Below are positions 7,911 through 16,487 of a stretch of 40,942 nucleotides of DNA, piece by piece. A model generated the notes under the pieces. It searched no databases. It saw nothing but the letters and a program-made list of their open reading frames with translations, and was not told the origin of the DNA. The first letter of the stretch is position 1. The number at the start of each line of letters is the position of its first letter. Source of the DNA: Desulfurococcales archaeon (lineage in GTDB: Archaea; Thermoproteota; Thermoprotei_A; Sulfolobales; Acidilobaceae); the NCBI GenBank assembly GCA_015521095.1, contig WAOU01000100.1:1-40942 (forward strand), given 5' to 3'. The position numbers and the translations under genes are program-made.

Positions 7911-8091
7911 GACCTGACTCCTCGTCATCCACCATATACTGATCTAGGTATAACATTTGCATTAATCTCTACGCCTATAATAGATGGTTCAATAGACAAG
8001 ATTTTATTTCTCCTGTATTACTTCGTGGACTAGGACAGGTATAAGAGTTAAAACCTTGGCCTATCCGATTTGAGAAGAGGGATGGTGAAAG

Positions 8092-8769
8092 ATGGCAAAG
8101 TCGATGTACCACTATATAGCCGAAGCCTGGAAGAGGCCGTACGACGGAGTCCATGGCATGCTGATGAAGCAACGGCTAATCCTGTGGCGTAGGCAGCCTG
8201 CTATAATCCGAGTCGATAAACCCACAAGGCTTGATAGGGCTAGAAACCTCGGTTACAAAGCTAAACAGGGAGTAATCGTCGTAAGAGTGAGAGTAAGGAA
8301 GGGAGGCAGGAGGAAGCCCAGGCCAAACAAGGGTCGAAGACCTAAAAGGATGGGTGTCTATGGATTTGCACCTGCTAAGAGTATAAGGCTCATAGCCGAG
8401 GAGAGGGCTCAACGCAAATACCCCAACATGATAGTTCTAAACAGCTACTATGTCGGAGAAGACGGTCTCTATAAATGGTACGAGGTAATCCTTGTAGACC
8501 CACATCATCCAGCTATAAGATCTGATCCCGAGCTATCATGGGTAGCTTCTGGCAAGCATAAGGGCAGACCCTTCAGAGGACTAACAAGCGCTGGAAAGAA
8601 GATGAGAGGACTAAGGAAGAGCAGAGGACTAAGAGGAACACACAAGTACAAGTGGAAGAAGAAGGCGAAAGAAAGAAAACTAAAGAAGAGGCATGAGGCA
8701 AGCCGCGGCGCAAGACTCATCGAACCCGATTACATAAGAGAGAAATACCATAAGGGAGACCTCCAGTAG
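8092..8769 (+). CDS. rpl15e: Ribosomal protein eL15
   Basis: A 225-aa basic protein with the canonical opening '[19 protein letters not shown]' and '[20 protein letters not shown]', and the late block '[20 protein letters not shown]' followed by a Lys/Arg-rich tail. eL15 is a 23S rRNA-binding large-subunit protein shared by archaea and eukaryotes. The start ATG has GGTGAAAG immediately upstream. It heads a plus-strand group with the COG1325 protein and Rpp30, a common archaeal arrangement linking ribosome and RNase P genes. Confidence 0.96.
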   Translation: MAKSMYHYIAEAWKRPYDGVHGMLMKQRLILWRRQPAIIRVDKPTRLDRARNLGYKAKQGVIVVRVRVRKGGRRKPRPNKGRRPKRMGVYGFAPAKSIRLIAEERAQRKYPNMIVLNSYYVGEDGLYKWYEVILVDPHHPAIRSDPELSWVASGKHKGRPFRGLTSAGKKMRGLRKSRGLRGTHKYKWKKKAKERKLKKRHEASRGARLIEPDYIREKYHKGDLQ

Positions 8770-8917
8770 CCCTCCTATAATTTTCCTCTACTGAAAATCT
8801 CCCTTTGTCTCTACCAATATTATAGGAGTAGCTATCCCGTCACCGTCAGAGAATCCTCGAATAAAATTAGAATACTCTGCGAAACGATAGATAGTTGGTA
8901 GAGTGGGTGAGTAAGGA

Positions 8918-9376
8918 TTGCCGATAAAACACGCCCAACTAAGAGTATATGTCCACGCTACTGAAGATGAGGAAAAAGTGCTTCAGAGCATAAAGAATTC
9001 CTTGCCAGAAGAGGTTCTACGAGAAGCTAAGATCACAAAAGAGACCTATCACGGACATTATGGAAATCCGATAACCGTAATTACGGTCACAATCAATAAC
9101 CCGAGATTAGCGGAAAAAACTCTCAATTATCTCCTTGAAAAGCTAGGGACATCTGGTAGACTCATATTATCCTCTAGTCTCGAGGACCGCGTTGATAAGG
9201 GCGGATCGCTTTTCTTCAGAATCAGCAAGCAAGACGCGTACATGGGATCGATAACGATCTATGAGACCGATGATGTTATCAGGATATCTATAGGATTTAG
9301 CGGAAAAAGGAAGGATGCCATCGAGTACTATAGGAGGATGTTGGAGAGTGCAGAAAAAAGAAAGAAGGACTCCTAG
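8918..9376 (+). CDS. COG1325-type RNA-binding protein (exosome-associated prediction)
   Basis: A 152-aa protein from TTG 8918, with GGTGAG upstream, beginning 'PIKHAQLRVYVHATEDEEKV'. It contains the family's 'YHGHYGNPITVITVTINN' segment and 'SLFFRISKQDAYMG', which mark the archaeal COG1325 family (predicted RNA-binding, often labelled exosome subunit by gene context). The function has not been shown by experiment to my knowledge. It lies between eL15 and Rpp30 and overlaps the latter by 29 nt. The C-terminus is a charged helix. Confidence 0.85.
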   Translation: MPIKHAQLRVYVHATEDEEKVLQSIKNSLPEEVLREAKITKETYHGHYGNPITVITVTINNPRLAEKTLNYLLEKLGTSGRLILSSSLEDRVDKGGSLFFRISKQDAYMGSITIYETDDVIRISIGFSGKRKDAIEYYRRMLESAEKRKKDS

Positions 9377-10028
9377 GTTTTTCGTCGATCTTTGTATTCG
9401 TCCTGCTTCCCATAAGGAAGCGGTCCACATGATTAGAACCCTAATAGGCTTTGGGTATCGAATAATAGGTGTTGAAGCTCGAAACGATATCGATATCGAG
9501 TCCCTTAGAAAAGAATTTGGAGAGGGAATCCTGCAAAGGATCACGCTAAGAGTCAATAATAAGAAAGAGTTTAATCGCGTAGTCTCGAAGAAGCTTATCA
9601 ATAATAATATTATTGTATCGGTTGAAACCAGATCATTAGAGGTTGCACGATTAGCCGCTGTCTCGAAGAAGGTAGACTTACTTACATTAGTTCCTGGCTT
9701 GGAAAAAGCCGTGGACAAAAGCACTAGAACCTTGCTTTCTCAGAAGGGTTTTGGCGGTATTGAGATCGTCTTGTCATATATTGCAAGGAATAAGGAGAAT
9801 AGATCACATATACGCGTCTGGAAGTATTATTATCAAAGCTTAAGGAGAGCTTCGGGATACATGATTCCAGCGACGGTATCTAGTTGTGCTGAGAGTGTTT
9901 TCGAGTTATGGCATCCTATGCAGATAGTGGGTTTTGCCTCGCTATTTGATGTTCCGATGGAGATTACCAGGTCTTGGATAACTAACGTTTCAAGAGTCTT
10001 AGGGAGGATCCATTATTCTGCGAGATAA
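9348..10028 (+). CDS. rnp3: RNase P protein Rpp30
   Basis: 226 aa from GTG 9348, chosen because AGGAGG sits 10 nt upstream; the frame extends further back only within the preceding gene. It has the PHP/TIM-barrel pattern of Rpp30: 'RFFVDLCIRPASHKEAVHMI', a middle with 'VSVETRSLEVARLAAVSKKV', then 'DLLTLVPGLEKAVDKSTRTL' and a helix rich in Lys and Arg. Rpp30 forms a heterotetramer with Pop5 in RNase P. The 3' end overlaps the converging radical SAM gene by 47 nt. Confidence 0.9.
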   Translation: MQKKERRTPRFFVDLCIRPASHKEAVHMIRTLIGFGYRIIGVEARNDIDIESLRKEFGEGILQRITLRVNNKKEFNRVVSKKLINNNIIVSVETRSLEVARLAAVSKKVDLLTLVPGLEKAVDKSTRTLLSQKGFGGIEIVLSYIARNKENRSHIRVWKYYYQSLRRASGYMIPATVSSCAESVFELWHPMQIVGFASLFDVPMEITRSWITNVSRVLGRIHYSAR

Positions 10029-11529
10029 TATCTTGGAATATCTCATACTCTCTTCGAAGAAGTTTAAGACTTGCATACGGATGACGTATTATCTTGTGCC
10101 ATGGCGGATCGAATGTGACTGGCCACTCTGCTAGATATTTCTCCGGTTTAATGCCTGATTCTCTAACCGCCCGTCTGAACGCTCCCAAGCCCTTTCCGTG
10201 GCGTGCCCAGGAGTAGATTATCTTAGAAACCTCTCTATCTCCTCTAGACAATATAGTTTGTATTCTTGCCCATCTTGGATCATACCATGATGCTTCTGCT
10301 CCTACCTTCCTCGCTTCTTTCCCTATTAGCCTAATTATTTTCCGTGTAGCAAGGTAGTCTTTTAGAGGTGCCCATTGTAATGGCGTTACGGGTTTTGGCA
10401 TAAACTGGTTGATGGAAATTTTGAGTTTCCCGCCAGCTTTTGCGAGTAGCATCGACGAGTCTCGTATTAGACTTATAATTTCACTTATGTCATCCTCTGT
10501 TTCTCCTGGAAAACCGACCATGATGTACATTTTTACTTGTCGGAGGCCTACTCCAAGCGTTTTTTCGATTATTTCTAATACAAGATCCTTTCCTATTCGT
10601 TTATTTATTGCGTTACATAATCTACAGCTAGCAGTCTCTGGCGCAATTGTTAGGGTCTTTTGTCCTCCTTCTTTGATCAGTTCTAGTCTTCTCTCGGTTA
10701 GCGTTTCTGCACGTATGCTTGGCACAGATACTTCGTACCCCATAGATACCGCGTATTCCAGTGCCTTCTCTGCATCTGGATTATCGAAAAAGGCTAAGCT
10801 ATAGAAGCTAATCTTGTTGTATCCTTGCTCCCTAGCGTTATCTATTAGGTTTTTTAATGTATGGAAGCTCCTATCGCGTTTCGGCCTAAATATAAAGCCC
10901 TCCATACAGAATCTGCATCCGCGCCCGCATCCTCGGCTAGATTCTATAGCATAGCTTCGTCCCCAGACTGGTTCTACTCCCGGTGGAAGTATTTGGTCAA
11001 ATATCACCGTGTGCTTGTCCAAGTCTCGAGTGTAGATTCTCTCTACTTGTTTCTCCATTTCTAGTCCTGGAACTATAACTCCCCTTAGCTCTGCTAATCT
11101 CTTCAGTTTAGTGGTCTTTGAGGTTTTCTCAGAGAGTATCGATATTATATCGTCAAAAACTTCTTCTATCTCTCCTACTAGGATCATGTCTAAAAAGTCT
11201 AGTACGGGGAGAGGATTAGCAGTTACTGCTGGGCCCCCTCCTATCACTATAAGATTATCGTCTGCCTTCGACCGATATGGCATTATTGACGTCTTATCAT
11301 AGAATTCTACTAAATCACGGTACATGATCTCATATGGTAAGCTTACAAAAAGAGCATCTAGCTTTGCGGGAGATGAACGTGTGTCTTCTAGTTCAATGTC
11401 ATCGTCTAAAAAATAAGTTCCCGCATACACATTGTTTACTCTCAGCATATGTTTTAGAAACCTAAAAAATAAACTCGAATATGCAACATTTCTGGGAGCC
11501 AGGTAGCCTATACCGATCCGTCTGGTCAA
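9982..11529 (-). CDS. B12-binding-domain-type radical SAM protein
   Basis: 515 aa. The N-terminal ~150 residues are Rossmann-like with 'DALFVSLPYEIMYRDLVEFY' and 'IGGGPAVTANPLPVLDFLDM', typical of COG1032 proteins with a cobalamin-type domain. The radical SAM cluster motif is at C201, C205 and C208 (SSRGCGRGCRFCMEG), followed by a TIM barrel with 'TLTIAPETASCRLCNAINKR' and 'MYIMVGFPGETEDDISEI'. The substrate is unknown. The TTG start overlaps the THUMP-SPOUT stop (TTGA), implying coupling and perhaps a joint role in RNA modification; that last point is inference. Confidence 0.82.
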   Translation of the reverse strand: MTRRIGIGYLAPRNVAYSSLFFRFLKHMLRVNNVYAGTYFLDDDIELEDTRSSPAKLDALFVSLPYEIMYRDLVEFYDKTSIMPYRSKADDNLIVIGGGPAVTANPLPVLDFLDMILVGEIEEVFDDIISILSEKTSKTTKLKRLAELRGVIVPGLEMEKQVERIYTRDLDKHTVIFDQILPPGVEPVWGRSYAIESSRGCGRGCRFCMEGFIFRPKRDRSFHTLKNLIDNAREQGYNKISFYSLAFFDNPDAEKALEYAVSMGYEVSVPSIRAETLTERRLELIKEGGQKTLTIAPETASCRLCNAINKRIGKDLVLEIIEKTLGVGLRQVKMYIMVGFPGETEDDISEIISLIRDSSMLLAKAGGKLKISINQFMPKPVTPLQWAPLKDYLATRKIIRLIGKEARKVGAEASWYDPRWARIQTILSRGDREVSKIIYSWARHGKGLGAFRRAVRESGIKPEKYLAEWPVTFDPPWHKIIRHPYASLKLLRREYEIFQDIISQNNGSSLRLLKR

Positions 11530-12650
11530 TCCATTACCCCATCATTATCGTCGATTTCATCATATAGCATTGTAATTATCGCAATGAGCGCACTTGAGAC
11601 CGCATATTCAGTTGATAATGTTATTCCGGGAGCTATATCAATTACTAGATCGGCGAACCTATAGACTCCTAGAGGGATACCTTCTCTTGATCCTGCTAGA
11701 ATGTTTATTTTCCCCGGCTTAGCGAATATCTCTTTGAGATCTCGTCCTACCTCTGATACTGGTTTTCCTTCTGGCTCGAGAACAATTATTGGCTCGTTGC
11801 TATGTGCTCTAACGAATTCATAGAGATCTTGTACATAAACTGGGACTTTCCACGGTTTCCTATTGTTATAGGATTTCTTCTGCACTCTGTATCTTGACTC
11901 TATACCTTCTCTTAACCCCCTTAGAAATGTTTCAAGCTCATCTGCGGGCACCTTTCCTATAGGGGCGATTACGAGTTCTCCGACCTCGAAGTTCTGAATT
12001 TCTCTACCTACACGGATACCCATATTCTTGCATGCATCAAGAGGACCTAGGTAAGGCATCTGCACCACTCTTATTTTTCTAAGAATCCTGTGCACAGGCT
12101 TCTTGCCGGGTGGGAGTTTTCTAAGCACGAAGTTTCCTGGCACAATCGAGATATAGGCTTTATCTCTTATGATCTCTACTAATACAATTTTATCGGGGTT
12201 AGAAAGATTTACACAAGCTCCTGTCTCTCTCCTTACGGCATCGCCTACGACTATGTTTACATCAATGCTTGTAAAGTTATGTTTTCCTCTTCTAACGGTT
12301 CGAACCGCAAAACACTCTTTTCTATCTATCTTGTTTCTAGAAATCATTGAAGCTGTCTCCGCTATTTTCTGCGGATCAGCCTCGGCTACGCCCTCGATCA
12401 ATATTATTCTGTCTGCTTCTGGTATCTCGCTCGATATAATTGAAGCTTCCTTTTCCCGATCCCTACATCCATAGACGAGGACCAGGCCCTTGTAGCCTCT
12501 TGGCTCGGGTACTGCCTTGAGCCATGGTATTTTCTCCGTGATAAGTGTGGCCGCTATCTTCTCCATGTTTAGCGGCGTTTTTATCAAGATGCATGGATCT
12601 TCAGTGGATCTCTGCAACCGGAGCACCCTTTTACTAGCACATACAAACAT
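11526..12650 (-). CDS. THUMP-SPOUT RNA methyltransferase-like protein (COG1818)
   Basis: A 374-aa protein. An N-terminal THUMP-type RNA-binding region includes 'TASMISRNKIDRKECFAVRT' and 'ITVVVGD'-like strands ('FTSIDVNIVVGDAVRRETGA'). A C-terminal SPOUT-like region has 'EPIIVLEPEGKPVSEVGRDL' and 'GKINILAGSREGIPLGVYRF', the segments forming the AdoMet trefoil knot. This layout matches archaeal COG1818. The target RNA is not known to me. Start is ATG 12650 without a clear ribosome-binding site, so it may be leaderless. It overlaps the radical SAM gene by 4 nt. Confidence 0.82.
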   Translation of the reverse strand: MFVCASKRVLRLQRSTEDPCILIKTPLNMEKIAATLITEKIPWLKAVPEPRGYKGLVLVYGCRDREKEASIISSEIPEADRIILIEGVAEADPQKIAETASMISRNKIDRKECFAVRTVRRGKHNFTSIDVNIVVGDAVRRETGACVNLSNPDKIVLVEIIRDKAYISIVPGNFVLRKLPPGKKPVHRILRKIRVVQMPYLGPLDACKNMGIRVGREIQNFEVGELVIAPIGKVPADELETFLRGLREGIESRYRVQKKSYNNRKPWKVPVYVQDLYEFVRAHSNEPIIVLEPEGKPVSEVGRDLKEIFAKPGKINILAGSREGIPLGVYRFADLVIDIAPGITLSTEYAVSSALIAIITMLYDEIDDNDGVMD

Positions 12651-12729
12651 ACTAGTTTAAGAAATTCTCTGAATTCATAATTATTGACAAGAAGAAAGTT
12701 TGAGAGATTAATAAAACAATCTTACTACT

Positions 12730-13383
12730 CTAGGCTCCTTTCTGCAATGGTGAAATAACAACTGCCTTCTCGGGGCCATTAGGACCGGGAACCCATAATA
12801 GTTTTGATTTAGCGATCTCGACTTTCCTTATCGCATATATCTTCCTCGCTGCTTGCTCTATGTCGAGTGCTAAGCTTCCTTCCTGGTCGCTGAATACCAT
12901 TGCCTGGATGAACTCGTCTAGTGTGCTTTCTGATGCTCTCTTTTCTATTACTTCTTTCATTCTCTTTCTTATCAAGCGTTTGTGGCTGGTGTTGCATCTA
13001 TATCTAGTGAATACGACTGCTGTTACTCGGAGACCGTATCCGTCTTTTGTCCACACATCAAATATACCTGTTATCTTGCTGCTTTTTCTCCTCGTGAGAG
13101 ACCTCATGTAGTCTCTTAGTAGTTCATGTCCTTTGAACCGCGTGTATGCTTTATCACCGTCTACGTTGATAATCTGGAAGTAAAGTTTGATATGTACATG
13201 TGCAAAGTCTCCTGTGATATCGAAGAGTGTTGTTTCCATTACACGTCCAATCAGTTTAAGCGGGTCATCGGCTGGTGTAGTTCCTAGAGGAATCTCTCCG
13301 AAGACAGGGGGTGCTATAACCGTGTACCATTTTTTCATTCTCCATTTGTCTCCTGTTACTCTACTGCGTCTTCTCCTCGCCAA
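12730..13383 (-). CDS. rps3ae: Ribosomal protein eS1 (S3Ae)
   Basis: From TTG 13383 (GGTGA 5 nt upstream; GTG 13392 is too close to that site) the protein is 217 aa and starts 'MARRRRSRVTGDKWRMKKWY'. The hallmark 'TPADDPLKLIGRVMETTLFD' block and 'YRCNTSHKRLIRKRMKEV' are present. eS1 is a small-subunit protein near the mRNA exit. It is the last gene of a uS15, RecJ/Cdc45-like, Pcc1, eS1 order that is conserved in several crenarchaea as I recall. Confidence 0.94.
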   Translation of the reverse strand: MARRRRSRVTGDKWRMKKWYTVIAPPVFGEIPLGTTPADDPLKLIGRVMETTLFDITGDFAHVHIKLYFQIINVDGDKAYTRFKGHELLRDYMRSLTRRKSSKITGIFDVWTKDGYGLRVTAVVFTRYRCNTSHKRLIRKRMKEVIEKRASESTLDEFIQAMVFSDQEGSLALDIEQAARKIYAIRKVEIAKSKLLWVPGPNGPEKAVVISPLQKGA

Positions 13384-13456
13384 GCCTTTCACCTACCTTT
13401 CCTAACCTCGTTAATCCTACCACATCCTCCTCTAGAGTGTTGCCAGCTTATAGAGT

Positions 13457-13732
13457 TTAAAGATCTTTTCTAGCATTTAAACTATCTATTTTATCTATAA
13501 CTGATAACGATGCCCTGAGAGTCATAAGAATATCATCTATAGTGTTGCGTAACGTAAGGACTCGTTTAGGATCCTCGCATCCTCTTACTATTATTTCACA
13601 TTCGATTCTGTTTCTTGTTTCCCTACACTCTATAGATATATGTTGGGGCGATACGAGATTATCTGGCTCGATCGACTCTAGTACATCTCTTGGATAACGT
13701 GTTTCAACTTCTATCTTAGCTTTACACCTCAT
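13457..13732 (-). CDS. pcc1: KEOPS subunit Pcc1 (second copy, canonical motif)
   Basis: 91 aa with the typical Pcc1 layout: strand 'CKAKIEVETRYP', the EPDN motif at about residues 22-25, strand 'IECEIIVRGCED', and a final helix 'VLTLRNTIDDILMTLRASLS'. Pcc1 dimerises and stimulates Kae1-Bud32-Cgi121 in t6A synthesis. Its ATG overlaps the stop of the RecJ/Cdc45-like gene (ATGA), indicating coupled translation. It matches the family better than the copy at 924-1172, so I treat it as the standard Pcc1. Confidence 0.82.
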   Translation of the reverse strand: MRCKAKIEVETRYPRDVLESIEPDNLVSPQHISIECRETRNRIECEIIVRGCEDPKRVLTLRNTIDDILMTLRASLSVIDKIDSLNARKDL

Positions 13733-15027
13733 TGTCTCTCCGTATTGATCTTTACTAATACTCCATCACCCTCTAGAACTTTAGCGTCCTTCAGTCTTTT
13801 CAGCGAACCTTCGCCAAGAGCATACTCTATCTGATACGACGATGCTACATACTCTTCATCGCTCTCTAGAACCAGTATAGACTCTCTATCTATCTTCTTT
13901 AGGAATGAAAGAGCCATCCATAATAATGTTAGCGAGGTCGGACGAGCTAGTGTTACTAAATAGGTTCTTGCCCAGGTTATCTTCTTTATTCTCTTGGGCA
14001 TTGCTTCAGATACCTGTTCCGGAAATTCTTTCGAATACGACAATAACATTTGTTCTATAACCCTGTATTCGTTTTCGTAATCAAGCGAGCTTGCTAGGAG
14101 AGGTGCGGGCGATCTAAATACCTCAGAGGCATATAGAAGAGCATCGCTTGCAAGACGATAGTCCTTTATGTGTCCAGTAGCATTCCGTGAGACAAGAATA
14201 GCTCCTAGATAATATGAAGCATCGAGCTCCGTTAGCGAAGAGTACTCTTTTATCCTGGACAGCAATGATACCGCTAGATTCTCGAGATCCTTCTTCGAGA
14301 TCGTCTCTAGCGTCTTATCAGATATTCTTCCGAGACCGGAGGCCTGAAGAAACCTATCGCACTCTTCTTTGTTACCAGTAAAAGTCGGATAATACGGATT
14401 CACGGTTATAGAAATACTTTCACATATCGTCAACTCATGTGGCAGATACGCCTTGAGAGTAGTTATAGAATCTAAGCCTAACCTATCGGTTGGAAGCATC
14501 CGATCAACCGCTACAGCATCTACACCGTAGAACCGTCCCCTGGGATCAATATTATCTCCCTTATACATTGCGGAGAGAAGAAGAGCCAGAAGCTCTCTTC
14601 TCGTGAATATTCCTCCCATAGATAAAAGTAGTAACGCGACCATACCTGGAACGCTCCCATCTCCATCTAAAAAGACCGCGTCCGGTGGGGGGCTCGATGA
14701 TATTCGCCTGGCTACTGCGAATAGGGGAGCCTCTACCTGGCTAGTTCCATAATCTACCTGCTGATATCCGAGAAGTATCGTTGGAATCTCTATCTTGCTT
14801 GGAGGCGTGATAGATGTCTTCAAAACAGGTCTGGTACCTAGAGAAGCCGAGACACTGTATAGTACAGAGGCTGCAAGTACAGAGTCGAATCTAGGATAGC
14901 TCCAGATGCGCAAGTATCCAGAGCTCACAGACTTTTCCAACAGCTTGGATAGATGACGAGATGCTGCATCAAGATGTCTATCTAGACTTTCCCCTAGCTC
15001 TAGTCTTAGCTTTAACAAAATACTCAC
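13729..15027 (-). CDS. RecJ/Cdc45-like protein with degenerate DHH motif
   Basis: 432 aa. Near residue 45 'RIWSYPRFDSVLAASVLYSV' occupies the place of the DHH motif but lacks the DxD/DHH residues, while 'DAVFLDGDGSVPGMVALLLL' keeps a fold-like strand and loop. This suits archaeal Cdc45/RecJdbh homologues, which associate with GINS and MCM at replication forks and can be inactive as nucleases. The identification rests on gene order (uS15 before, Pcc1 after) and this degenerate motif, so it is moderate. GTG 15027 or TTG 15018 may start it. Confidence 0.65.
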   Translation of the reverse strand: MSILLKLRLELGESLDRHLDAASRHLSKLLEKSVSSGYLRIWSYPRFDSVLAASVLYSVSASLGTRPVLKTSITPPSKIEIPTILLGYQQVDYGTSQVEAPLFAVARRISSSPPPDAVFLDGDGSVPGMVALLLLSMGGIFTRRELLALLLSAMYKGDNIDPRGRFYGVDAVAVDRMLPTDRLGLDSITTLKAYLPHELTICESISITVNPYYPTFTGNKEECDRFLQASGLGRISDKTLETISKKDLENLAVSLLSRIKEYSSLTELDASYYLGAILVSRNATGHIKDYRLASDALLYASEVFRSPAPLLASSLDYENEYRVIEQMLLSYSKEFPEQVSEAMPKRIKKITWARTYLVTLARPTSLTLLWMALSFLKKIDRESILVLESDEEYVASSYQIEYALGEGSLKRLKDAKVLEGDGVLVKINTERQ

Positions 15028-15053
15028 ACCGCGATATATTATAGAGAGTAGAT

Positions 15054-15067
15054 GCGAATTTATAGGG
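15054..15067 (-). promoter_or_regulatory. Candidate TATA box for the RecJ/Cdc45-Pcc1 transcript
   Basis: CCCTATAAATTCGC on the minus strand lies ~35 nt before the gene start, placing transcription start within ~10 nt of the codon. Confidence 0.4.
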
Positions 15068-15110
15068 TCAATGTAGTCTTTGATCCTCTAAAGAAATAGA
15101 TAATATAGAA

Positions 15111-15144
15111 TGCCAAGCGAATTCTGGCACCATCTGAAAGTGCC
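15111..15144 (-). other. Two mutually exclusive hairpins downstream of uS15
   Basis: TGCCA (15111-15115) can pair with TGGCA (15125-15129), and GGCAC (15126-15130) can instead pair with GTGCC (15140-15144). The two 5-bp stems share bases and cannot form together. No U-tract follows on either side. It may be a processing signal, or chance. Confidence 0.3.
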
Positions 15145-15183
15145 GAGAAATATTGAGGTATGGGAAAGAGAACGGTTTTAACG

Positions 15184-15642
15184 CTATCCGTACTCTGCGA
15201 CGAGGAGCTTTGCCTGTTCTGGACTGTATTTCCAGTCCGGTGGTAGGACTCCCTTTCTCTTATAGTATTTGACTAGGCGCCTTATCTTCGACTCGAGATC
15301 CATTAGTCCCTTCTTTGCGTGTAGATCTTTTGGATGCTCGCTGAGATGCCTCCTAAGGTTCACGGCTTTTCTAATTAAGGTCATTAGGTCTTCCGGTAGT
15401 GGTGGTGCTAGGCCCTTCTCCTTCAATACCTGGGTTATTGACTTTCCTAGAATTGGTTTTACGAGAGGAATACCTAGCTGGTCTCTTAGAATTATACCTA
15501 TCATGCTGGGCCCATAGCCCTTCTTTGCTAGCTCTTCTATTATGAGCTCTATGTCCTCTGGACTATATACGAGCCAAGCTGGTGGTACTGGGCGTGCTGG
15601 CCTTGTAGACTCTGACTTGCCCTTATCCCTTTTCTTGTTCAT
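15184..15642 (-). CDS. rps15: Ribosomal protein uS15 (archaeal S15P/S13e)
   Basis: 152 aa with an archaeal N-terminal extension and the conserved '[20 protein letters not shown]', '[18 protein letters not shown]' and late '[20 protein letters not shown]' blocks. uS15 is an early 16S rRNA-binding protein of the small subunit. The ATG has GAGGGAG about 6 nt upstream. A TATA box at ~15686-15693 suits a promoter with a ~22-nt leader. Divergent from sfsA. Confidence 0.95.
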   Translation of the reverse strand: MNKKRDKGKSESTRPARPVPPAWLVYSPEDIELIIEELAKKGYGPSMIGIILRDQLGIPLVKPILGKSITQVLKEKGLAPPLPEDLMTLIRKAVNLRRHLSEHPKDLHAKKGLMDLESKIRRLVKYYKRKGVLPPDWKYSPEQAKLLVAEYG

Positions 15643-15685
15643 ATTTTTCTCCCTCTACACCCACATAGTGGATATTCCAAGTCGC

Positions 15686-15697
15686 CATATAAGGCTT
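15686..15697 (-). promoter_or_regulatory. TATA box for rps15
   Basis: Minus-strand CCTTATATGG lies about 45 nt before the rps15 ATG, giving a leader of ~20 nt that includes the GAGGGAG ribosome-binding site. Confidence 0.45.
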
Positions 15698-15739
15698 GCC
15701 ATTAAATTTCTACATCTATCCTCTTAAGCCAGTGGGTAA

Positions 15740-16474
15740 ATGATGTTGGCTAATGATGAAAAACTCGTAGATTCAATTAATGGAGTTGAGTTATGTAAAA
15801 TAATAAAGAGACTGAATAGGTTCGTTGTTCTAGTTGAGCATAACAATCATATCTACAGAGCTCTTTTGAGAAACACTGGGAAACTATATGGAATCATAGA
15901 ACCAGGTAAGCATGCCGTTTGTACATGGAAGAAACAAGGCAAGACTCATTTTAACTTAATAGGCGTAATTGATGTTGATGACTCTATTGCCATTGTAGAC
16001 ACGAATCTACAAGAAAAAATCTTTATGAAATCTATCGAAAAAGGATATCTCCACGAGTTCAAAAAATGCAAAGTAGTTAAGCGAAATCCTAGAATAGGCA
16101 ATTCAAGGCTGGACTTTTTACTGGAATGCAGAGGAAAACCCGTCTACATTGAACTTAAAAGTGCAGTTATGAGAGGCGAAGACGGTGTTACGGCACAGTA
16201 TCCGGATACTCCAAGCGACAGGGGAGTCAGACATATGCTATTATTGCTTGATCTCAGGAGAAAAGGGTACAGACCTTATTTGATCTTTATCTCTGGTCTT
16301 CCCAATGTAAAACGGTTTGCTCCTAATTATAAGGTGGATCCCAGACTAAGGGATATCGTTCCTAAACTTAGAGATAATGGAGTAGGTGTTCTTTCTTATA
16401 GGCTACATGGCGAGATTGTCAATAATGATCTCTATCTTTATATTACTAGCCGCTCTATTTCTGTAGTGGTATAG
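15740..16474 (+). CDS. sfsA: SfsA-family nuclease-like protein
   Basis: 244 aa, close to the usual SfsA length of ~230-240. It has an N-terminal OB-like region (residues ~10-85) and the nuclease-like core 'RLDFLLECRGKPVYIELKSA' (~125-145), then 'TAQYPDTPSDRGVRHM', matching the family's (F/Y)PDxxxxRGxxH motif. SfsA proteins are nucleic-acid binding and predicted DNA/RNA endonucleases; the old 'sugar fermentation stimulation' name is historical. Start is ATG 15740 (or the next codon, also ATG). It stands alone on the plus strand between uS15 and the KaiC-like gene. Confidence 0.9.
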   Translation: MMLANDEKLVDSINGVELCKIIKRLNRFVVLVEHNNHIYRALLRNTGKLYGIIEPGKHAVCTWKKQGKTHFNLIGVIDVDDSIAIVDTNLQEKIFMKSIEKGYLHEFKKCKVVKRNPRIGNSRLDFLLECRGKPVYIELKSAVMRGEDGVTAQYPDTPSDRGVRHMLLLLDLRRKGYRPYLIFISGLPNVKRFAPNYKVDPRLRDIVPKLRDNGVGVLSYRLHGEIVNNDLYLYITSRSISVVV

Positions 16475-16487
16475 AGTGCTTTTCTTG

